DNA of 64,000 nucleotides from Carnegiea gigantea (GCA_029747015.1 JAKOGI010000362.1:363501-427500), one strand, 5' to 3'. Shown: positions 23,828 to 35,685, counted from the stretch's first letter. Made by a program: numbers and translations. Notes: generated by a model from the sequence alone, not told the origin.

Positions 23828-23990
23828 AATACCCCTACACCTGGCTTTTGCTCGTCCTCGAGTAAAACGAAAATAAAAACTAAACTAACAACTAACTCAC
23901 TTTCGTAGGAATCACGATTGTATTTAGCGTATGCAACAAGCCCTTTAAGCCCCTTGGTTCCCCCAAGTGGACGAGTAAGGTGTCGTGAGG
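23828..23990 (-). promoter_or_regulatory. Element B polypurine tract and 3' conserved box
   Basis: The purine-rich 'ggtgtaggggtatt' (23828-23841, minus) directly precedes the LTR. Upstream lie 'ctcgaggacgagcaa' and 'cgtgattcctacgaaa', the same boxes as in element A. Confidence 0.75.
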
Positions 23991-24359
23991 GTTTGCAGAA
24001 GATATACCCATAAAATCTCAAAAAAGGAAAACAAAGAAAAGAAAAACCAAAAAAAAAAAATGATAAAACACAATATATACATCGGGGTAAACTGTACACA
24101 ATCGGATCAACCAAAACCCCCTAGTAACTCAAGTATAAGTCTATACACAAGCATTATATGCATTTCAGGACACATCATTCCAAAGAATGGCATCCAGATA
24201 TCAGCTTTTCACCCCACGATGCATGAGAACATTGAATCCATCCTGGTGCCTGGTGTGCAAGTGTATCATCACCTTAAGACTTTGACTTACCAAAATCAAA
24301 CTCAATCCCACTTAACTGACACAAGCTACCTTATTGACTTGCTAGCATGGAAAACAAGC

Positions 24360-24625
24360 TTCCCCAGTAGCAATATTACCTTAAAGGGTAGCACCCAGTA
24401 GCGCATGCCTCAAAGGGGTATGTACTTGTCATTCCAAACTCTTTTATTCCCCACTTTTTTTTTCTTTCCATTTTTTTTTTCATTTCAAACTCTTGCCACG
24501 CCTCAAAGAGATACACCCAGTAGCGTATGAGTTTGTTTGTTTTTACTTTTGTTTTTGGAAAAAGGTGTGCAAGCACATACAAGGGTAACTGTGCAGTAGA
24601 CAAGTGGGAGAGCCGATCATGAAAG
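24360..24625 (-). repeat. Conserved non-coding block with internal subrepeats (element B copy)
   Basis: On the minus strand: a 'gatcggctctcccacttgt' box, then three occurrences of 'gctactggg', each near a 'c(t)ctttgaggc' or 'ccctttaagg' half-motif, with A-rich spacer between. It corresponds to 14600-14790 of element A. Confidence 0.6.
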
Positions 24626-25213
24626 ACTAAGAATATAAGATAATGATAATATATAAATCAGAACTGGATTGTAAAATTACAATGGACTGTTGGGGTTAGA
24701 ACTGAGGCCTAAAACGATAGACTTGGGACGAATATCTATCATGCACATTCTATTTATATACGAGCTGATAGCCAAGGTACTGGATATCAAGGCTGATCCA
24801 AAACAGTACAAAACTCCCCTAAAGCCTAAGTAAAAGAACAAAATATACAAAACGGAGAAAAATTGAAAAAAATTTACACAAGAATGAAAAATTTCATAAA
24901 AAAGAGAATAAAAGGGGAGATGACCCCACCTCCACACCTAAATCTCACAATGTCTTCATTGGGAGCAGTGAGTCATCACCAACCACAAAAACACACAAAA
25001 ATAAAGAAAACAAAATCAAACACAAGACACACAAAACCGACACATATATACACAGGCTAACCCACTCTCCCAAAAACACAATCTCACCCAAAATCAAAAA
25101 CAGGACCACAATATATACAAAACTAACCACCAAAAACGAGGATATGCCAATCCATCAACACCGCTAATCACAACACACAAATATCCACAAAACCATAAAC
25201 AACATCCCAAATT

Positions 25214-26624
25214 TCAACTCAAGATGATCACCAACAAAAGCACAATCCTAATACCCACAACTAAACAAAAACAACAAGAGAGAAAATAAAAAATAATAAG
25301 AAGGGGCGAAGAGAGAACGATTATACCAGGTCGGGTACTGAATGTACCCGAACTATTCCACGACGGTTTAAGGGGCATCAGCCACTCCTTGCCTCTCAAG
25401 ATGCGAGTCGTCAGCTCGGATGCAGTCAAAGCTCTCAAAAGCTTATCGTGTGCCTTTGCATGCATCTCAAAAGGGTGTGAATAAGAGAACACTAGTAAGG
25501 ATGGAGCAAACAAAGTTAGTGCCCTCTTAAACTCATCAAATGCCATAAAAAAATCAAAATCATGATCAAAGAAAGTACTCCACATGATTGTCCTAGGCAC
25601 GTCCTCTAGGTATGCGCAATAAGGATCAACTGAGCGATGAAACCCGCTAATATCACCTAGGGACACATGAAATGCATGCAAGTGGGAGGGGGTGGTGGAA
25701 AGTAAGGGGGATGAAATGGGGGTCAAATCAAGTGGCTAGGTGCAAATTGGGCTGATATGGTCAATACTAGGTGCGGCACCAACCACCAGACTTTCATCAC
25801 ACAACTCCTCGAAAGGAGCCTCCTCACGATACGGCTCAGCTAATGTGAGTTCTTCTGACAAAAAAAGTAAAACATCCTTTACAGAACTAGCATCACCCTG
25901 AGAAGTCTCGCCCATCTCTAACCCCATGCACTGCGCTAAAGGGAGGGGAGAAGCATGCAAGGTCAAAGCACTGACACTAGTGCCGTAGGTGTGCTAGAAA
26001 AGGATGGAGCAACGAACGTCAATGGAGTCAAGGGAGGTTCAAACACTTCTCCTAGGTCGGTCAAAGGTGCATCATCAACAACATTAGACCCTAGGGGAAG
26101 GGAAGACTCACAATCATCATAAGACGAGCCTCGAGTCTAGGGGAAGGTAGATTAGGGTCGGTCTCATGCAATGAACTCCACTCCCTCATCCTACTAGCAA
26201 AGTGTTCATGTTGCTCATTCATTGCCCCCATCATGGCATCAAGTCTACCATAGCATTAATTGGAAACATCATGATAGGGACAAGAATTCACATCATGGTC
26301 AAAAGATTGGCAAAAAGAGCACAACACATGAGGGTAAGAAGAATAGTGATGACATTGGTCCCTAGCATCATTAGATTGCCATTGATGCCAAGCTAAAGAC
26401 TCAAACAAATCCCACATGTCATTAACGTCTAAGGAACACAAACCACCATAACACATGGACTCAAGGATGGCTCGAGTCTCATGTGTTATCTCCTCAATCA
26501 CAACATCACATATTTCCCATTTCTCATACGTGAAATGCAGATATTGAGCACGATAATCATTAAACCGAGATAAATATTGCCAAAATGGTTCGTACTCAAA
26601 CTGAAGTAAATGGAAAATAGCCAT
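25214..26624 (-). pseudogene. Element B Gag-like protein (mini-Gag with unknown C-terminal domain), broken
   Basis: ATG at 26624. Residues 1-90 contain 'EPFWQYLSRFNDYRAQ', 'ETRAILESMCYGGL' and 'NDMWDLFESLAWHQWQ', resembling the C-terminal capsid half of plant Ty3 Gag. A canonical zinc knuckle CSFCQSFDHDVNSC (CX2CX4HX4C) follows at about 26275-26320. The C-terminal domain at about 25400-25640 has 'SVDPYCAYLEDVPRTIMW' and 'HDKLLRALTASELTTRILRG', shared with element A. Stops near 26254 and between 25736 and 25726, and at least one frame change, break it. The A and B copies keep the C-terminal domain at protein level, which suggests past selection. Its function is unknown. Confidence 0.65.
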
Positions 26625-26733
26625 CTTGAAATTTTTTTTTTCCTTGAAATTTTTGATTTTTTAATTTTTTTGGATTTTCAAAAGGCCTAGCCTCGGATGC
26701 TTAAGTAAACCCCAACATTGAAAAACGCCAACT

Positions 26734-26751
26734 TTCCCGGCAACGGCGCCA
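26734..26751 (-). promoter_or_regulatory. Primer-binding site, tRNA-Asp type
   Basis: The minus strand reads TGGCGCCGTTGCCGGGAA. It matches the complement of the plant tRNA-Asp(GTC) 3' end except near the last two bases, 6 bp after the LTR. Confidence 0.9.
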
Positions 26752-26757
26752 AAAATT

Positions 26758-28235
26758 TGTTAGGGAAAAAACAAACAGAGTTTTAATATTTATAAACCTC
26801 AAGTGCAAGGTGTATCGTTGAGTACTTGGAGTGTCGTCTGCAAGGAATTGTGTTTTCAACTACTAGGGCTAATTAAAGTGTCTTGGGCTAGGCAAAGTCG
26901 AAGGGGATAGAGGGTAAACTAATTTACGCTAACAAACATAGAAAAAGCGACTTGGAGTTGTGATTTGACCAATGGACGAACCAACTAAGTGAGACAAGTC
27001 ATAACCTACCCAAACAACATCATGAACGAGAGATGGTCGGTTGCATCATCGAAGACCACCCAAGCCCTCTCTCAAGGGTCATGAGCTAGTCTAATTAGTC
27101 TAACCATCTATTTTCATGGGGTTGGCCCAATTAGACCACAAAAGTAGCAACCCCCGGACCTAACTCGATTCGGGTACTATTTTCATATCCCGAACTCGGC
27201 TATTCTCTCTCCCACACTAGCTAATTGACCTTACCTCTCAGCATAAGTCAATCGCCCAAAAATATGGATGAAAGTTCTCTCAAGCATTTCATTGAACACT
27301 TGGCAGGCATAAGAGAAAACTCTAAGTTCTAGGCATAGATTGGGTATGGTTAGGCCTAATGCACAATTAATTAGCCATCTAGAGGCTAATCACAATCTAA
27401 CCCAACACAAACTAACAACTCAACATCACAAACACATGAAAACCTAAATTAACAAACAAGAACATAAACTTGAACAAGAGAAGAAAGGGAATGAAATAAA
27501 TCAACCCTAAACAACTAAACAAACATGAATTAAAAATGAAAACTAAACAAAACAAATATAAGAATTAAACTAACGAAAGATAAACAAGAACAAGATATGA
27601 ACTAAAGAGAGAAAAGGGAAGAAAACTTAGTCTTGAATTGATAGAAGGAACTTGAAATCCAAAGGTTGAATCCAAGATTACAATCTTCAATCCTAAACTA
27701 ATCCTCCTATTGAGGTTTTATTTGATAAACTAATCTAAAACCTAGCCTAAAAATCGTCAGAGAGAACCCCGAACGATCCCCCTCAAAAACTGGCCGAAAA
27801 GGCCTTTTATCGCGGAAGCAGGCCCCGACGCGCGGCCGTGCCCAGACGCACGGTTAGCCGTTCGCGACCACGCACGGTCAGACGCATGGCCGTGCGCCTG
27901 GGCTGTGCTGGCCGTGCGTGGCTTCGGCCAGCGGTGCACGACCATGCTCTCCTGCAGGGTGGCCGTGCACTGTTCTTTTCAGCTCCCTTTTGCTCCCGGG
28001 GCTTGTCGGACGTCTATTCCACCTCGAAATGCATCCCAAATGCCTCATTCCTTATTGAAGTTGGTGAGTTTCTCGTCTTTTTGGTAAAACTCCTACAAAA
28101 CAAGCAAACCAACCAAATATGTACATTATGAGCCGAAAGAGGCAAATTTGACCTTTTTCCTTAAGACTCGACATGAAAACCATGAGAAAAGTAGGTCAAA
28201 TAAGGGGTAAAATGAGGTCAAATATCGGTGCAACA
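26758..28235 (-). repeat. Element B 5' LTR
   Basis: 1478 bp, from TGTTGCACC at 28235 down to CCCTAACA at 26758 (minus strand). Positions 27436-28235 are duplicated at 23055-23827. A CGTGC-rich palindromic cluster lies at 27830-27972. The LTR 3' end ('cctcaagtgcaaggtgtatcgttgagtac' in plus) resembles that of A. Confidence 0.85.
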
Positions 28236-29289
28236 ATTTTCAAGGAACATTAATCACGGTACCCGGGGTTACACATACATTTCCAACACATGTATAATTC
28301 ATCAACCCCATTCATTTGTGCCTAACATCAATCTAACCACAAATGGAAGCAACATGAATAGCTTATTTTCTTAGCACATCCAAACTGAATTCCTCATTAT
28401 ATTTTGCTTAACCACTAAATAACCCAAAATAATTCTTGCACCGTTCTTTAAATTACAACCCCTAATTACTTAATTGTGATCAAATTATAACACTCACATT
28501 GCTAACATAACTCTCAGACTAACCTCATATACACGTACATATTTTCCTCCATTTAAACACCACTCAACTCCACTTGAACATTAAAACTTACATACTTAAC
28601 TTAATCATTACCCAAGGCACAACCTTAATCATCAACCCATAATCAAAATATTACAAACATACCATATACATATGACTCAAAAATTTCTCTAAATTTTTCA
28701 TGAACTAATTAATTATCATCAAATCATCATAATCAATCAAAAATTCAAGCATCTCATTCAACCCTCACTTATCACCTCCCTCACTTTACAACTTAATGCA
28801 ATCGTCCAAAATAATTCAAGAAACTCAGAAATAAACACTTAAAAATGATTTTTACACCATCCACTATCAAAATCCTAGCATAAAGATCAAAATTGAATCA
28901 AGTGGGAGTTAGAGTTCTCACCTCTCAACCCACTAAAGTCACTCAAGCACACCCAAAGGAGTGAGGAAAACAGGCCGATTGGGAGGGCGGCGGCTTCCGG
29001 CGATGGTGGCCGACAATCTCCGGTGGGTAGGGCGGCCGGAGTGTGGTGGTGGCGCGGCTGGGGAGGGGCCGAACAGGGCTACGCACAGGGGGAGGGGGAA
29101 CGGGTTCTGGGAACCGGGGGGTTGGGGTTGATTTTTGTTATTTTTTTGTTTTATTTGGTTTAATTAATTTACTTAATTTAAGTTAGTTCTAGTTAGCCTT
29201 TTTCCCTTTTATTTTTTTTGCCTTTTTACCCCTTTCAATTGATGCCACATTACCCAACTCTAGATTTTTCTCATAATTATCCCATTCCC

Positions 29290-29354
<65 letters not shown>

Positions 29355-29816
29355 TCCATTCATTATATACATATATATATTTAGAGATAACTATGTATTT
29401 ATGTAGATATAATTGAAGTAGAAATTTTAGCTAGAATTGATAAATTTAAATCTTACACCATTTAGATATAAATTTGGGAGAAAACATTACCTTATTACTA
29501 TTTTTGATAATTTATTCTTATTACTATTGCCTCAAAATTTATTTTCTTTATTTGTTTATTTAATATTACTATGCAGGCGTTGGAATATTAATCAGAACTT
29601 GGAGGAATTATTTAAGGAGTATTACAAGGTTCATATCGAGAATACGTCGTTTCAACCTGCGACGCATAAATATATACACATAAAATGATAAATTGAAACA
29701 TTTACATATAAAATAATAAATTGAAATGCGAGACTAAATGCAGTGCCCAACTGAATTAATTTACGATTAGGATAGTTTGAAATAATTAAAAAGAACTTTA
29801 GGTTCGGGCCGTTACA
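28236..29816 (-). repeat. Element C 3' LTR, truncated
   Basis: Direct repeat of 37397-38998, with many substitutions. Truncated at 28235 by the LTR of element B. About 1.7 kb of the LTR is missing. Confidence 0.85.
29293..29355. repeat. (ATT)n microsatellite in C 3' LTR
   Basis: About 20 ATT units at the same LTR position as 38468-38527. Confidence 0.9.
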
Positions 29817-29835
29817 GCCTTCTCTACTTAAAAGA
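29817..29835 (-). promoter_or_regulatory. Element C polypurine tract
   Basis: The minus strand 'aagtagagaaggc' precedes TGTAACGG. 'ttcgaggatgaaac' upstream is the usual Tekay pol-end box. The tract is pyrimidine-interrupted and so degenerate. Confidence 0.6.
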
Positions 29836-29882
29836 AGTTTCATCCTCGAAACTTGCAGTTTAAAAGAAACCTTGTCCGTACC

Positions 29883-30439
29883 TCAAATACTTTTCATGTC
29901 CTCCTCAGTTTCCCATGTAGCCTCAGAAGAGTTATGGTTGGCCCACAGAATCTTTACCTGAGGAATGCTTTTATTTCCAAGCTGCTTAACCCTGTAGTCT
30001 ATTATTTGTACGGGATGCTCCTCGTACATTAGGTTCTCAGCAATTTCCACTGGTTCTATTATGATGATGTGATTCGGATCTAGAACATATTTCTGAAGCT
30101 GTGAAATATGTAAAATATTGTGTACATGTTCAAGTTCTGCGGGTAAGTCCAACCTGTAAGCCACCGGGTTTAATTTCTCAATAATTTCATAAGGCCTAAT
30201 ATACCTAGGGCTTAGCTGCCCTTGAGGTCGAATCTTCTTACGCCTTTAACTAGAGACACCATTAAAAATACCTTATCTCCCATTTGAAACTCTAATGGTC
30301 TCCTCCTTTTGTCCACATAACTTTTCTGCCTGCTCTGGGCTGCTTTGATATGTTCCAGAATTTTTTTTATCATTTCAGTGGTTTCTTGAATTAGCTCAGG
30401 CCCTAAAGTTAATACCTCATCCAACTCACTCCAACACAA
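29883..30439 (-). pseudogene. Element C integrase C-terminus with chromodomain
   Basis: 'YVDKRRRPLEFQMGDKVFLMVS' is the GPY/F-like module. After a frame change, 'VHNILHISQLQKYVLDPNH' and 'PVQIIDYRVKQLGNKSIPQVKILWANHNSSEATWE' give a chromodomain of the Tekay type, ending in the expected ATWE. Such domains bind modified histones and bias insertion to heterochromatin. Confidence 0.9.
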
Positions 30440-30445
30440 TGGAGT

Positions 30446-31445
30446 TCAGCATTTTCTCCCATATAGTGTTTCGAAAGGGGCCATTTTAATGGTGGATTGA
30501 TAACTGTTACTATAGGAGAATTCCACCAATGGTAAATAGTCTTCCCACTTCCCTTGAAAGTCAAGTACACATGCACTAAGCATATCCTTTAGGATTTGAT
30601 TCACCCTCTCCATTTGTCCATTAGTCTCGGGGTGGTATGAGCTACTAAAATTCAACTTAGTGCCAAAAGCCTTTGCAAACCTTGCCAAAATCGAGCGTGA
30701 AATCTTTGGTCCCGATTCGACACTACGTCCTTCAGTATGCCATGTAATCGAACTATTTCTTTAACATATAACTGTGCTAGTCTCTCTATGCTCCAAGTGT
30801 CGTGGATGGGTATAAAATGGGCAGATTTGGTAAATCTATCCACGATCACCCAAATATCATTCTTCCTTGAAGTAGAAAGGGGCAATCCCATAACAAAATC
30901 CATTGAAATTGAATCCCATTTCCAGGTAGGGATTTCCAAGGGTCGCAGTTCGCCTAGAGGGCGCTGGTGTTCAGCTTTCACTTTTTGACACGTCAAACAC
31001 TTATCCACATATTCTGCAATCTCTCTTTTTATGTTTTCCCACCAGAAGAACTGTCTCAAATCCCTATACATTTTTGTTCCTCCTGGGTGTACTGAGTATC
31101 GAATCTTATGGGCTTCCTTTAGGATTCTTCTCTTCAAATCCTCTTTATTGGGCATGCACAGTCTGTTTTAAAACTTCAAGACTCTATCTTCATGTACTAC
31201 GAACTAGGTGATTTCCCCTGAGCAACATTGCACCTAATCCTCTCTAGCCTTGCATCGTCTTTTTGACTTGCCTTAATTTCTTCTATTATGGAAGATTGCA
31301 CGTCTAGTGATATCAATAACCCAGTTGTGCATCTTGGCTGCACTAACTCGATACCCATGGTTTCGAGGTCCCTCGATATTTCAGGTTGAGTATGCACCAT
31401 GGCATTTAGACCATGTTGGGTCTTTCTACTGAGGGCAACTGCCAC
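30446..31445 (-). pseudogene. Element C integrase
   Basis: An HHCC zinc-binding domain with 'HPGGTKMYRDLRQFFWW' and 'CLTCQKVK' (31020-31100). The catalytic core has 'DFVMGLPLS', 'VDRFTKSAHFIP' and 'NRDQRF' (30690-30940). The third acidic residue lies in 'YHPETNGQMERVNQILKDML' (30600-30650). The frame changes once near 30670 and stops at 31157-31196. It would insert cDNA into chromatin. Confidence 0.88.
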
Positions 31446-31469
31446 TACGTTCGTCTTCCCGGGATGGTA

Positions 31470-32120
31470 TTAAATTTGCAAGTCATAATCCTTTAGCAGC
31501 TCCAACCATCGTCGTTGCCTTAAATTAATCTCCTTCTGAGTAAAGATATACTTTGGACTTTGATGATCAGTGTAGACCTTACACGGAACTCTATACAGGT
31601 AGTGTCGCCAGATTTTTAAGGTAAAAACTACTGCAGCTAACTCTAAGTCATGAGTGGGGTAGTTCTTTTCATAAGGTTTGAGTTGCCTAGAGGCATAGGC
31701 TATTACCTTGTCATCCTGCATTAAGACACAGCCTAACCCGTTCTTAGAAGCATCACTACAGATATTGTACTCTTTTCCTTCTTCAGGCAAGATAAGGATA
31801 TGCGCTATTGTTAAGCGTCTCTTCAATTCTTGAAATGCTTCTTCACATTTGTCTGACCACTCGAATTTAGTGGTTTTTTTCAACAGGTTAGTGAGTGGGG
31901 ATGCAATCTTCAAGAAATCTTTCATAAATCTTCTGCAATATCCTACTAAACCCAGAAAGCTCCTTACTTTTGTCACCGCATTTATCTTCTGAGGATCAAC
32001 TTTGATCCCTTCCTTAGTGACCACATGCCCCAAAAATGTCACTTCGGTTAGCCAAAACTCACACTTTTTCAATTTAACATACAATTGGTATTCCCTCAAG
32101 GTTTGCAACACAGTTCTCAA
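31470..32120 (-). pseudogene. Element C RT thumb and RNase H
   Basis: '[24 protein letters not shown]' and '[19 protein letters not shown]' are the RT connection. RNase H follows with '[18 protein letters not shown]', '[19 protein letters not shown]' and '[12 protein letters not shown]', carrying the D, E, D catalytic positions. It is open for 216 codons and ends at a stop just before the integrase linker. Confidence 0.88.
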
Positions 32121-32778
32121 ATGATTCGCATGCTCCTCCTTCTCTTTGGAGTATATCAGAATGTCATATAAAAACCATCATAAACTTATCCAGATAAGGC
32201 CTGAAAACTCTATTCATGAGATCCATGAATGCAGCAGGAGCATTTGTTACCCAAAAGGCATCACCGTAAACTCAGTGGCCATATCTAGTCTTGAAGGCTA
32301 TTTTGGAAATATCCTCTGGCTTAATTCTAAACTGGTGATAGCCAGACCTCAAATTAATTTTTGAGAATAGCTCGGCTCCTTGTAACTAATCAAAGAGATC
32401 ATCTATCCGAGGCAAAGGGTACTTATTCTTAATAGTTGTCTTATTTAACTCTCGATAATCTATGCACAACCTTAAGGTTCAATCCTTCTTCTTCACAAAC
32501 AACACTGGAGCTCCCCATGCTGAAACACTTGGCCTGATAAATCCTTTTTGCAACAACTCATCCAACTGGGTTTTCAACTCCTTGAGTTCAGTTGGTGCCA
32601 TTTTGTATGGTGCTTTTGAAATGGGATGCGCACCAGGAATTGACTCAATCTCAAAATCGATCTCTCTTTTAGGAGTGAGGCCCGGTAATTCCTCAGGGAA
32701 GACATCAGGAAATTCACAAACTACCGGAATATTTTCTATTTTTATCTCCTCTTCGTTAACCTCAGTGACATAACACAA
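32121..32778 (-). pseudogene. Element C reverse transcriptase, N-terminal part
   Basis: '[25 protein letters not shown]' and '[28 protein letters not shown]' are the RT entry motifs. The part from 32478 to 32121 is still recognisable in translation but has stops and frame changes. The stretch that should hold the catalytic Asp pair (about 32145-32175) is frameshifted, so the enzyme would be dead. Confidence 0.85.
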
Positions 32779-32793
32779 GCATCCTATGCATCC

Positions 32794-33634
32794 CTATCTT
32801 AGCATCTTGCTTGCCTTTATGATTGAAATTATAGAATACTCCTTCTTGGATCTTTCCCCATAGAAATATACTTCCTGAACTTCTGCGTCCCTCAAAGTGA
32901 CCTTAAGATCCTTACAGTCTATGTTCGCCCCATAAATAGTCAACCAGTCTATTCCCAAGATTATATCAAATTCTGACATATCAAATTGAAGCAAGTCCCC
33001 ACGGAACTCATGCTCAACTATTACAATAGGGACATGCTTATAAAGGACAAGACATTCTATTGCTTGCCCCATTTGGCAAACTAATTCTATAGTTCACACG
33101 CTCCTTATTTTGTTTCAAATTCAATTGTAAAGCAGCTTGGGTGGATATAAATGAATGAGTTGCCCCGGAATCAAATAAAACACAAAATAGTTTTGAATTT
33201 AAAAAGAGAGTTCCAGTGACAACCGTACCAGAAACTATAGCTTCCTTTCTGCTGATTATGTAGGATCGTCCCGCCGTTGAGGGCTTTGAGGGCAGGCTCC
33301 CTTGATGTGGGGGTGGTACCGGCTTTCCAACTCCTTTTTTCACAGCCTTCTGTCTTCTAGGGCAGTTAGCAATTGAATGTTCTAGGCTTCCACATCGCAT
33401 ACACTTGTTAGTACCTACACGGCACTCAGCTGTAATATGGTTTGTTCGCCCACACCTGGCACAAGGCCCCTTTGATGTCATTGGACGACTCTTGCCATGG
33501 CCAGCAGCGGGTTTCTTCTGTGCAACACTCTCACTTGACATACCGCGAACATTCCACTTCCTCTTCTGGTTTCCTGGGTTCAAAACTCTTAACTCACCCT
33601 TCACTCTCTCCATCTCAGCAGCTCTTTCATACAA
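32794..33634 (-). pseudogene. Element C zinc knuckles and retropepsin
   Basis: Two CCHC knuckles, CARCGRTNHITAEC and CMRCGSLEHSIANC, lie at about 33360-33470. The aspartic protease begins 'VLFDSGATHSFIS' near 33150 (DSG active site). A frame change near 33060 leads to 'FDIILGIDWLTIYGANIDC', the protease C-terminal half typical of Tekay elements. It would process the Gag-Pol precursor. The frame change makes it inactive as it stands. Confidence 0.88.
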
Positions 33635-33639
33635 CTCTT

Positions 33640-34350
33640 AATAAGTTTGAATTGGCTAGCCTGCCAATTGATTCCTAATACAAAAGGCTAAACCTTCCTT
33701 AAACCTTCTCATTTTCAGCCTTTTAGTTGTCACAAAATCTGGAGCAAACCTTGACAACTCCATAAACTTACGGGCATATTGCATTACTGTCATATTTCCA
33801 CTCATTTTAGTTCCATGAATTCTTTCTCCTTTTGTCGTTAAACTGCGATTGGATAAAACTTAGCCCTAAGTTCCAGAAGAAATTTACCCCAAGTAAATTC
33901 GGGTCTTTGTAACTTATCTTTTACAGTACTCCACCAGATGTCTACTTCATCGGTTAAATAGAAAGTCCCTATATTTACCTTTTTCTCTTCAGGCACCTCA
34001 ACGACTGCAAATATTTTTTCCATTCCCCTAATCTAGTCCTCCAACTCTACAGGGTCGAGGTTTCCATCATAAACTTTAGGGTTACGTCGAGCAACCCTAT
34101 CAGCTAACTTGTCGGACTTTGAAGAGTTTTCTGAAGGTACAGGGGGTGTAGTGGACGCAGGAGCGATCCTTTTCATCAGCTCAATCACTAGATTCTTCCA
34201 ATAATTCGGGTCCTCTACACTACTAGACACTTCTAACGTCACTGTTGGGTCTCCATTAGGGTCCTGCTGGGGGTCCTTATTTACCCGATTACTGGAACTC
34301 TGGGGTTCATCTTCCTTGTCATTCTGATTTTTGTTCACAGGCTCTGACAT
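33640..34350 (-). pseudogene. Element C Gag, capsid part
   Basis: ATG 34350 opens 'MSEPVNKNQNDKEDEPQ' and a polar N-terminus. The conserved 'RNPKVYDGNLDPVELED', 'GMEKIFAVVEVPEEKKVNIGTFYL' and 'DIWWSTVKDKL' of the plant retrotransposon Gag family (about 33870-34110) follow. A TAG near 34034 replaces a residue next to 'IRGMEKIF', and another stop ends the frame at 33838. One frameshift separates this part from the zinc-knuckle part. Confidence 0.85.
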
Positions 34351-34780
34351 ACTACAATACTAAATCACATAAGCAGCACTTATTATCTCAATGTGCATAA
34401 CATTATCACAAAGCAGTAATCATTTAGAATCAAAATGCAACTTAAATAGTATCTTGATTGCATACACATATACATATATATGCACATCTAGAAAGTTCAT
34501 ACAAGGTTAAAAGAATATTACAGTACTTCATGATAACCTTCTCCGCCTCCTAGTTGAGGCTCCTATTCTAATCACTGACTGAAGTTGTCTTGTCAAGTGA
34601 ATTCCGCCCTGAACCAAAAAAAAAAAAAAAAACAAAGGCAGAAACCTTGCCACAGCTGGTTAAGTCAACCTACCTATATACACCATATATACATGCCATT
34701 AACAAAAAAATATCACACTGTACCAGCTGCCGAAAACACAATAACCCAAAAAAAAACCTAACCCATAAACAGGGGTAGGG

Positions 34781-35527
34781 CTATGCCCAACGATCCCGAG
34801 AGGGATCATAATCCGGGTCAGAGGAGTCGTCATCCTCCTCCCCTGAGTCGAAATCTTACATCTCAGAGTCCTCTCCCTCAGGATCACTCTCATCACCTAC
34901 TTGCCCCTCCTCTACAGGCTCATTCTCTCCAACTTCCTCCTCAGGCTCCTGCTCATCCTGGTCTAGCTCCATGTCCCCCTCATCAAAGCTCACTTCTACG
35001 ATCTCTGGAGAGCTCGGTACATCCTCAACTATATGGACTTCCTCCTCTATGCCAGCCTGCGGAGGGGTAGGTGGCGGTTGAACTGGAGGCTGCGGGGACA
35101 GTGGCCCCTGAGCCGGTAGAGGTGAGGGTGGGGGTGGAACAATAGGTGGATGCACATCCAGTGCAGGGAATATGCATGAGAGGATATCATAAGAAATGCC
35201 CCGCAACTCAAACTCCTCTCGCAATGACAGCTCCCTCATAATCACATACCAAGCCCCTAGAATCTGGAATCTCTTCGCATCAGGCCCAGGGTCTCCAGTA
35301 ACCATAAAGTTATGATATCGTAATCTGAACTCATACTAGGGCGCAAGGAGGGGTAGGGACCATAGTAGTCTACGTGCACGGGCCATTACATCGTGAAATT
35401 CAGAAAATGGATCCTCCTACATATGGGCTGCCATGGCCACATATAGGATGGAGATATGAGCTGCCACTGAAGTCTGCAGTGCCATGTGAATGTTATACGG
35501 GTCCGCAGGCATTCCTGGATGAGCCAT
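34781..35527 (-). pseudogene. Accessory ORF upstream of gag in element C (unknown function), three stops
   Basis: One continuous frame of 249 codons runs from ATG 35527 to TAG 34781-34783. It is interrupted only by TAG at 35417-35419 and 35336-35338 and TAA at 34856-34858. The N-terminal ~120 residues look folded, with 'NIHMALQTSVAAHISILY' and 'GAWYVIMRELSLREEFELRGI'. A proline-rich linker (about 35080-35150) and a very acidic Asp/Glu tail follow. It lies between the primer site and gag, where a standard chromovirus has only an untranslated leader. The frame is kept for its whole length with point stops only, so it was probably coding until recently in this lineage. I recognise no domain. An acidic tail could bind basic proteins or act in transcription, but that is speculation. 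Confidence 0.6.
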
Positions 35528-35673
35528 CTAAACATAAAAAGAATAGGAAGAGAGTATAAGCCACATTTACACATAAATTTCTTGTAGAGAACTCAATTTA
35601 CTTACACTATCATCACAAACACATACATCCTAGTTTTTCAAGGGTCCTATGCTCACAGTGATTTGCAAACCTG

Positions 35674-35685
35674 GCTCTGATACCA
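35674..35685 (-). promoter_or_regulatory. Primer-binding site, initiator tRNA-Met type
   Basis: The minus strand TGGTATCAGAGC is the exact 12-base complement of the plant initiator tRNA-Met 3' end, 4 bp after the LTR. Confidence 0.92.

Larger units (their letters stand above)
23055..28235 (-). mobile_element. Element B: non-autonomous LTR retrotransposon related to A
   Basis: The 5' LTR is 26758-28235, the primer site 26734-26751, the Gag-like frame about 25214-26624, the conserved 3' block 24360-24625 and the polypurine tract 23830-23842. The 3' LTR is truncated to 23055-23827. No pol domains are present. Internal order and motifs match A on the opposite strand, but the LTRs of A and B differ strongly in their first part. 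The truncated 3' LTR abuts copia RT sequence. The 5' LTR sits inside the 3' LTR of element C. Confidence 0.8.

Noticed and set aside
24863..25133. Short ORFs on both strands in element B
   Set aside because: A-rich 3' region of a retroelement. Not conserved with element A.
29218..29406. Plus-strand ORF with a poly-Leu run (and 38403-38585 poly-Tyr, 38356-38547 poly-Asn)
   Set aside because: These are translations of the ATT microsatellites inside the LTRs of element C.
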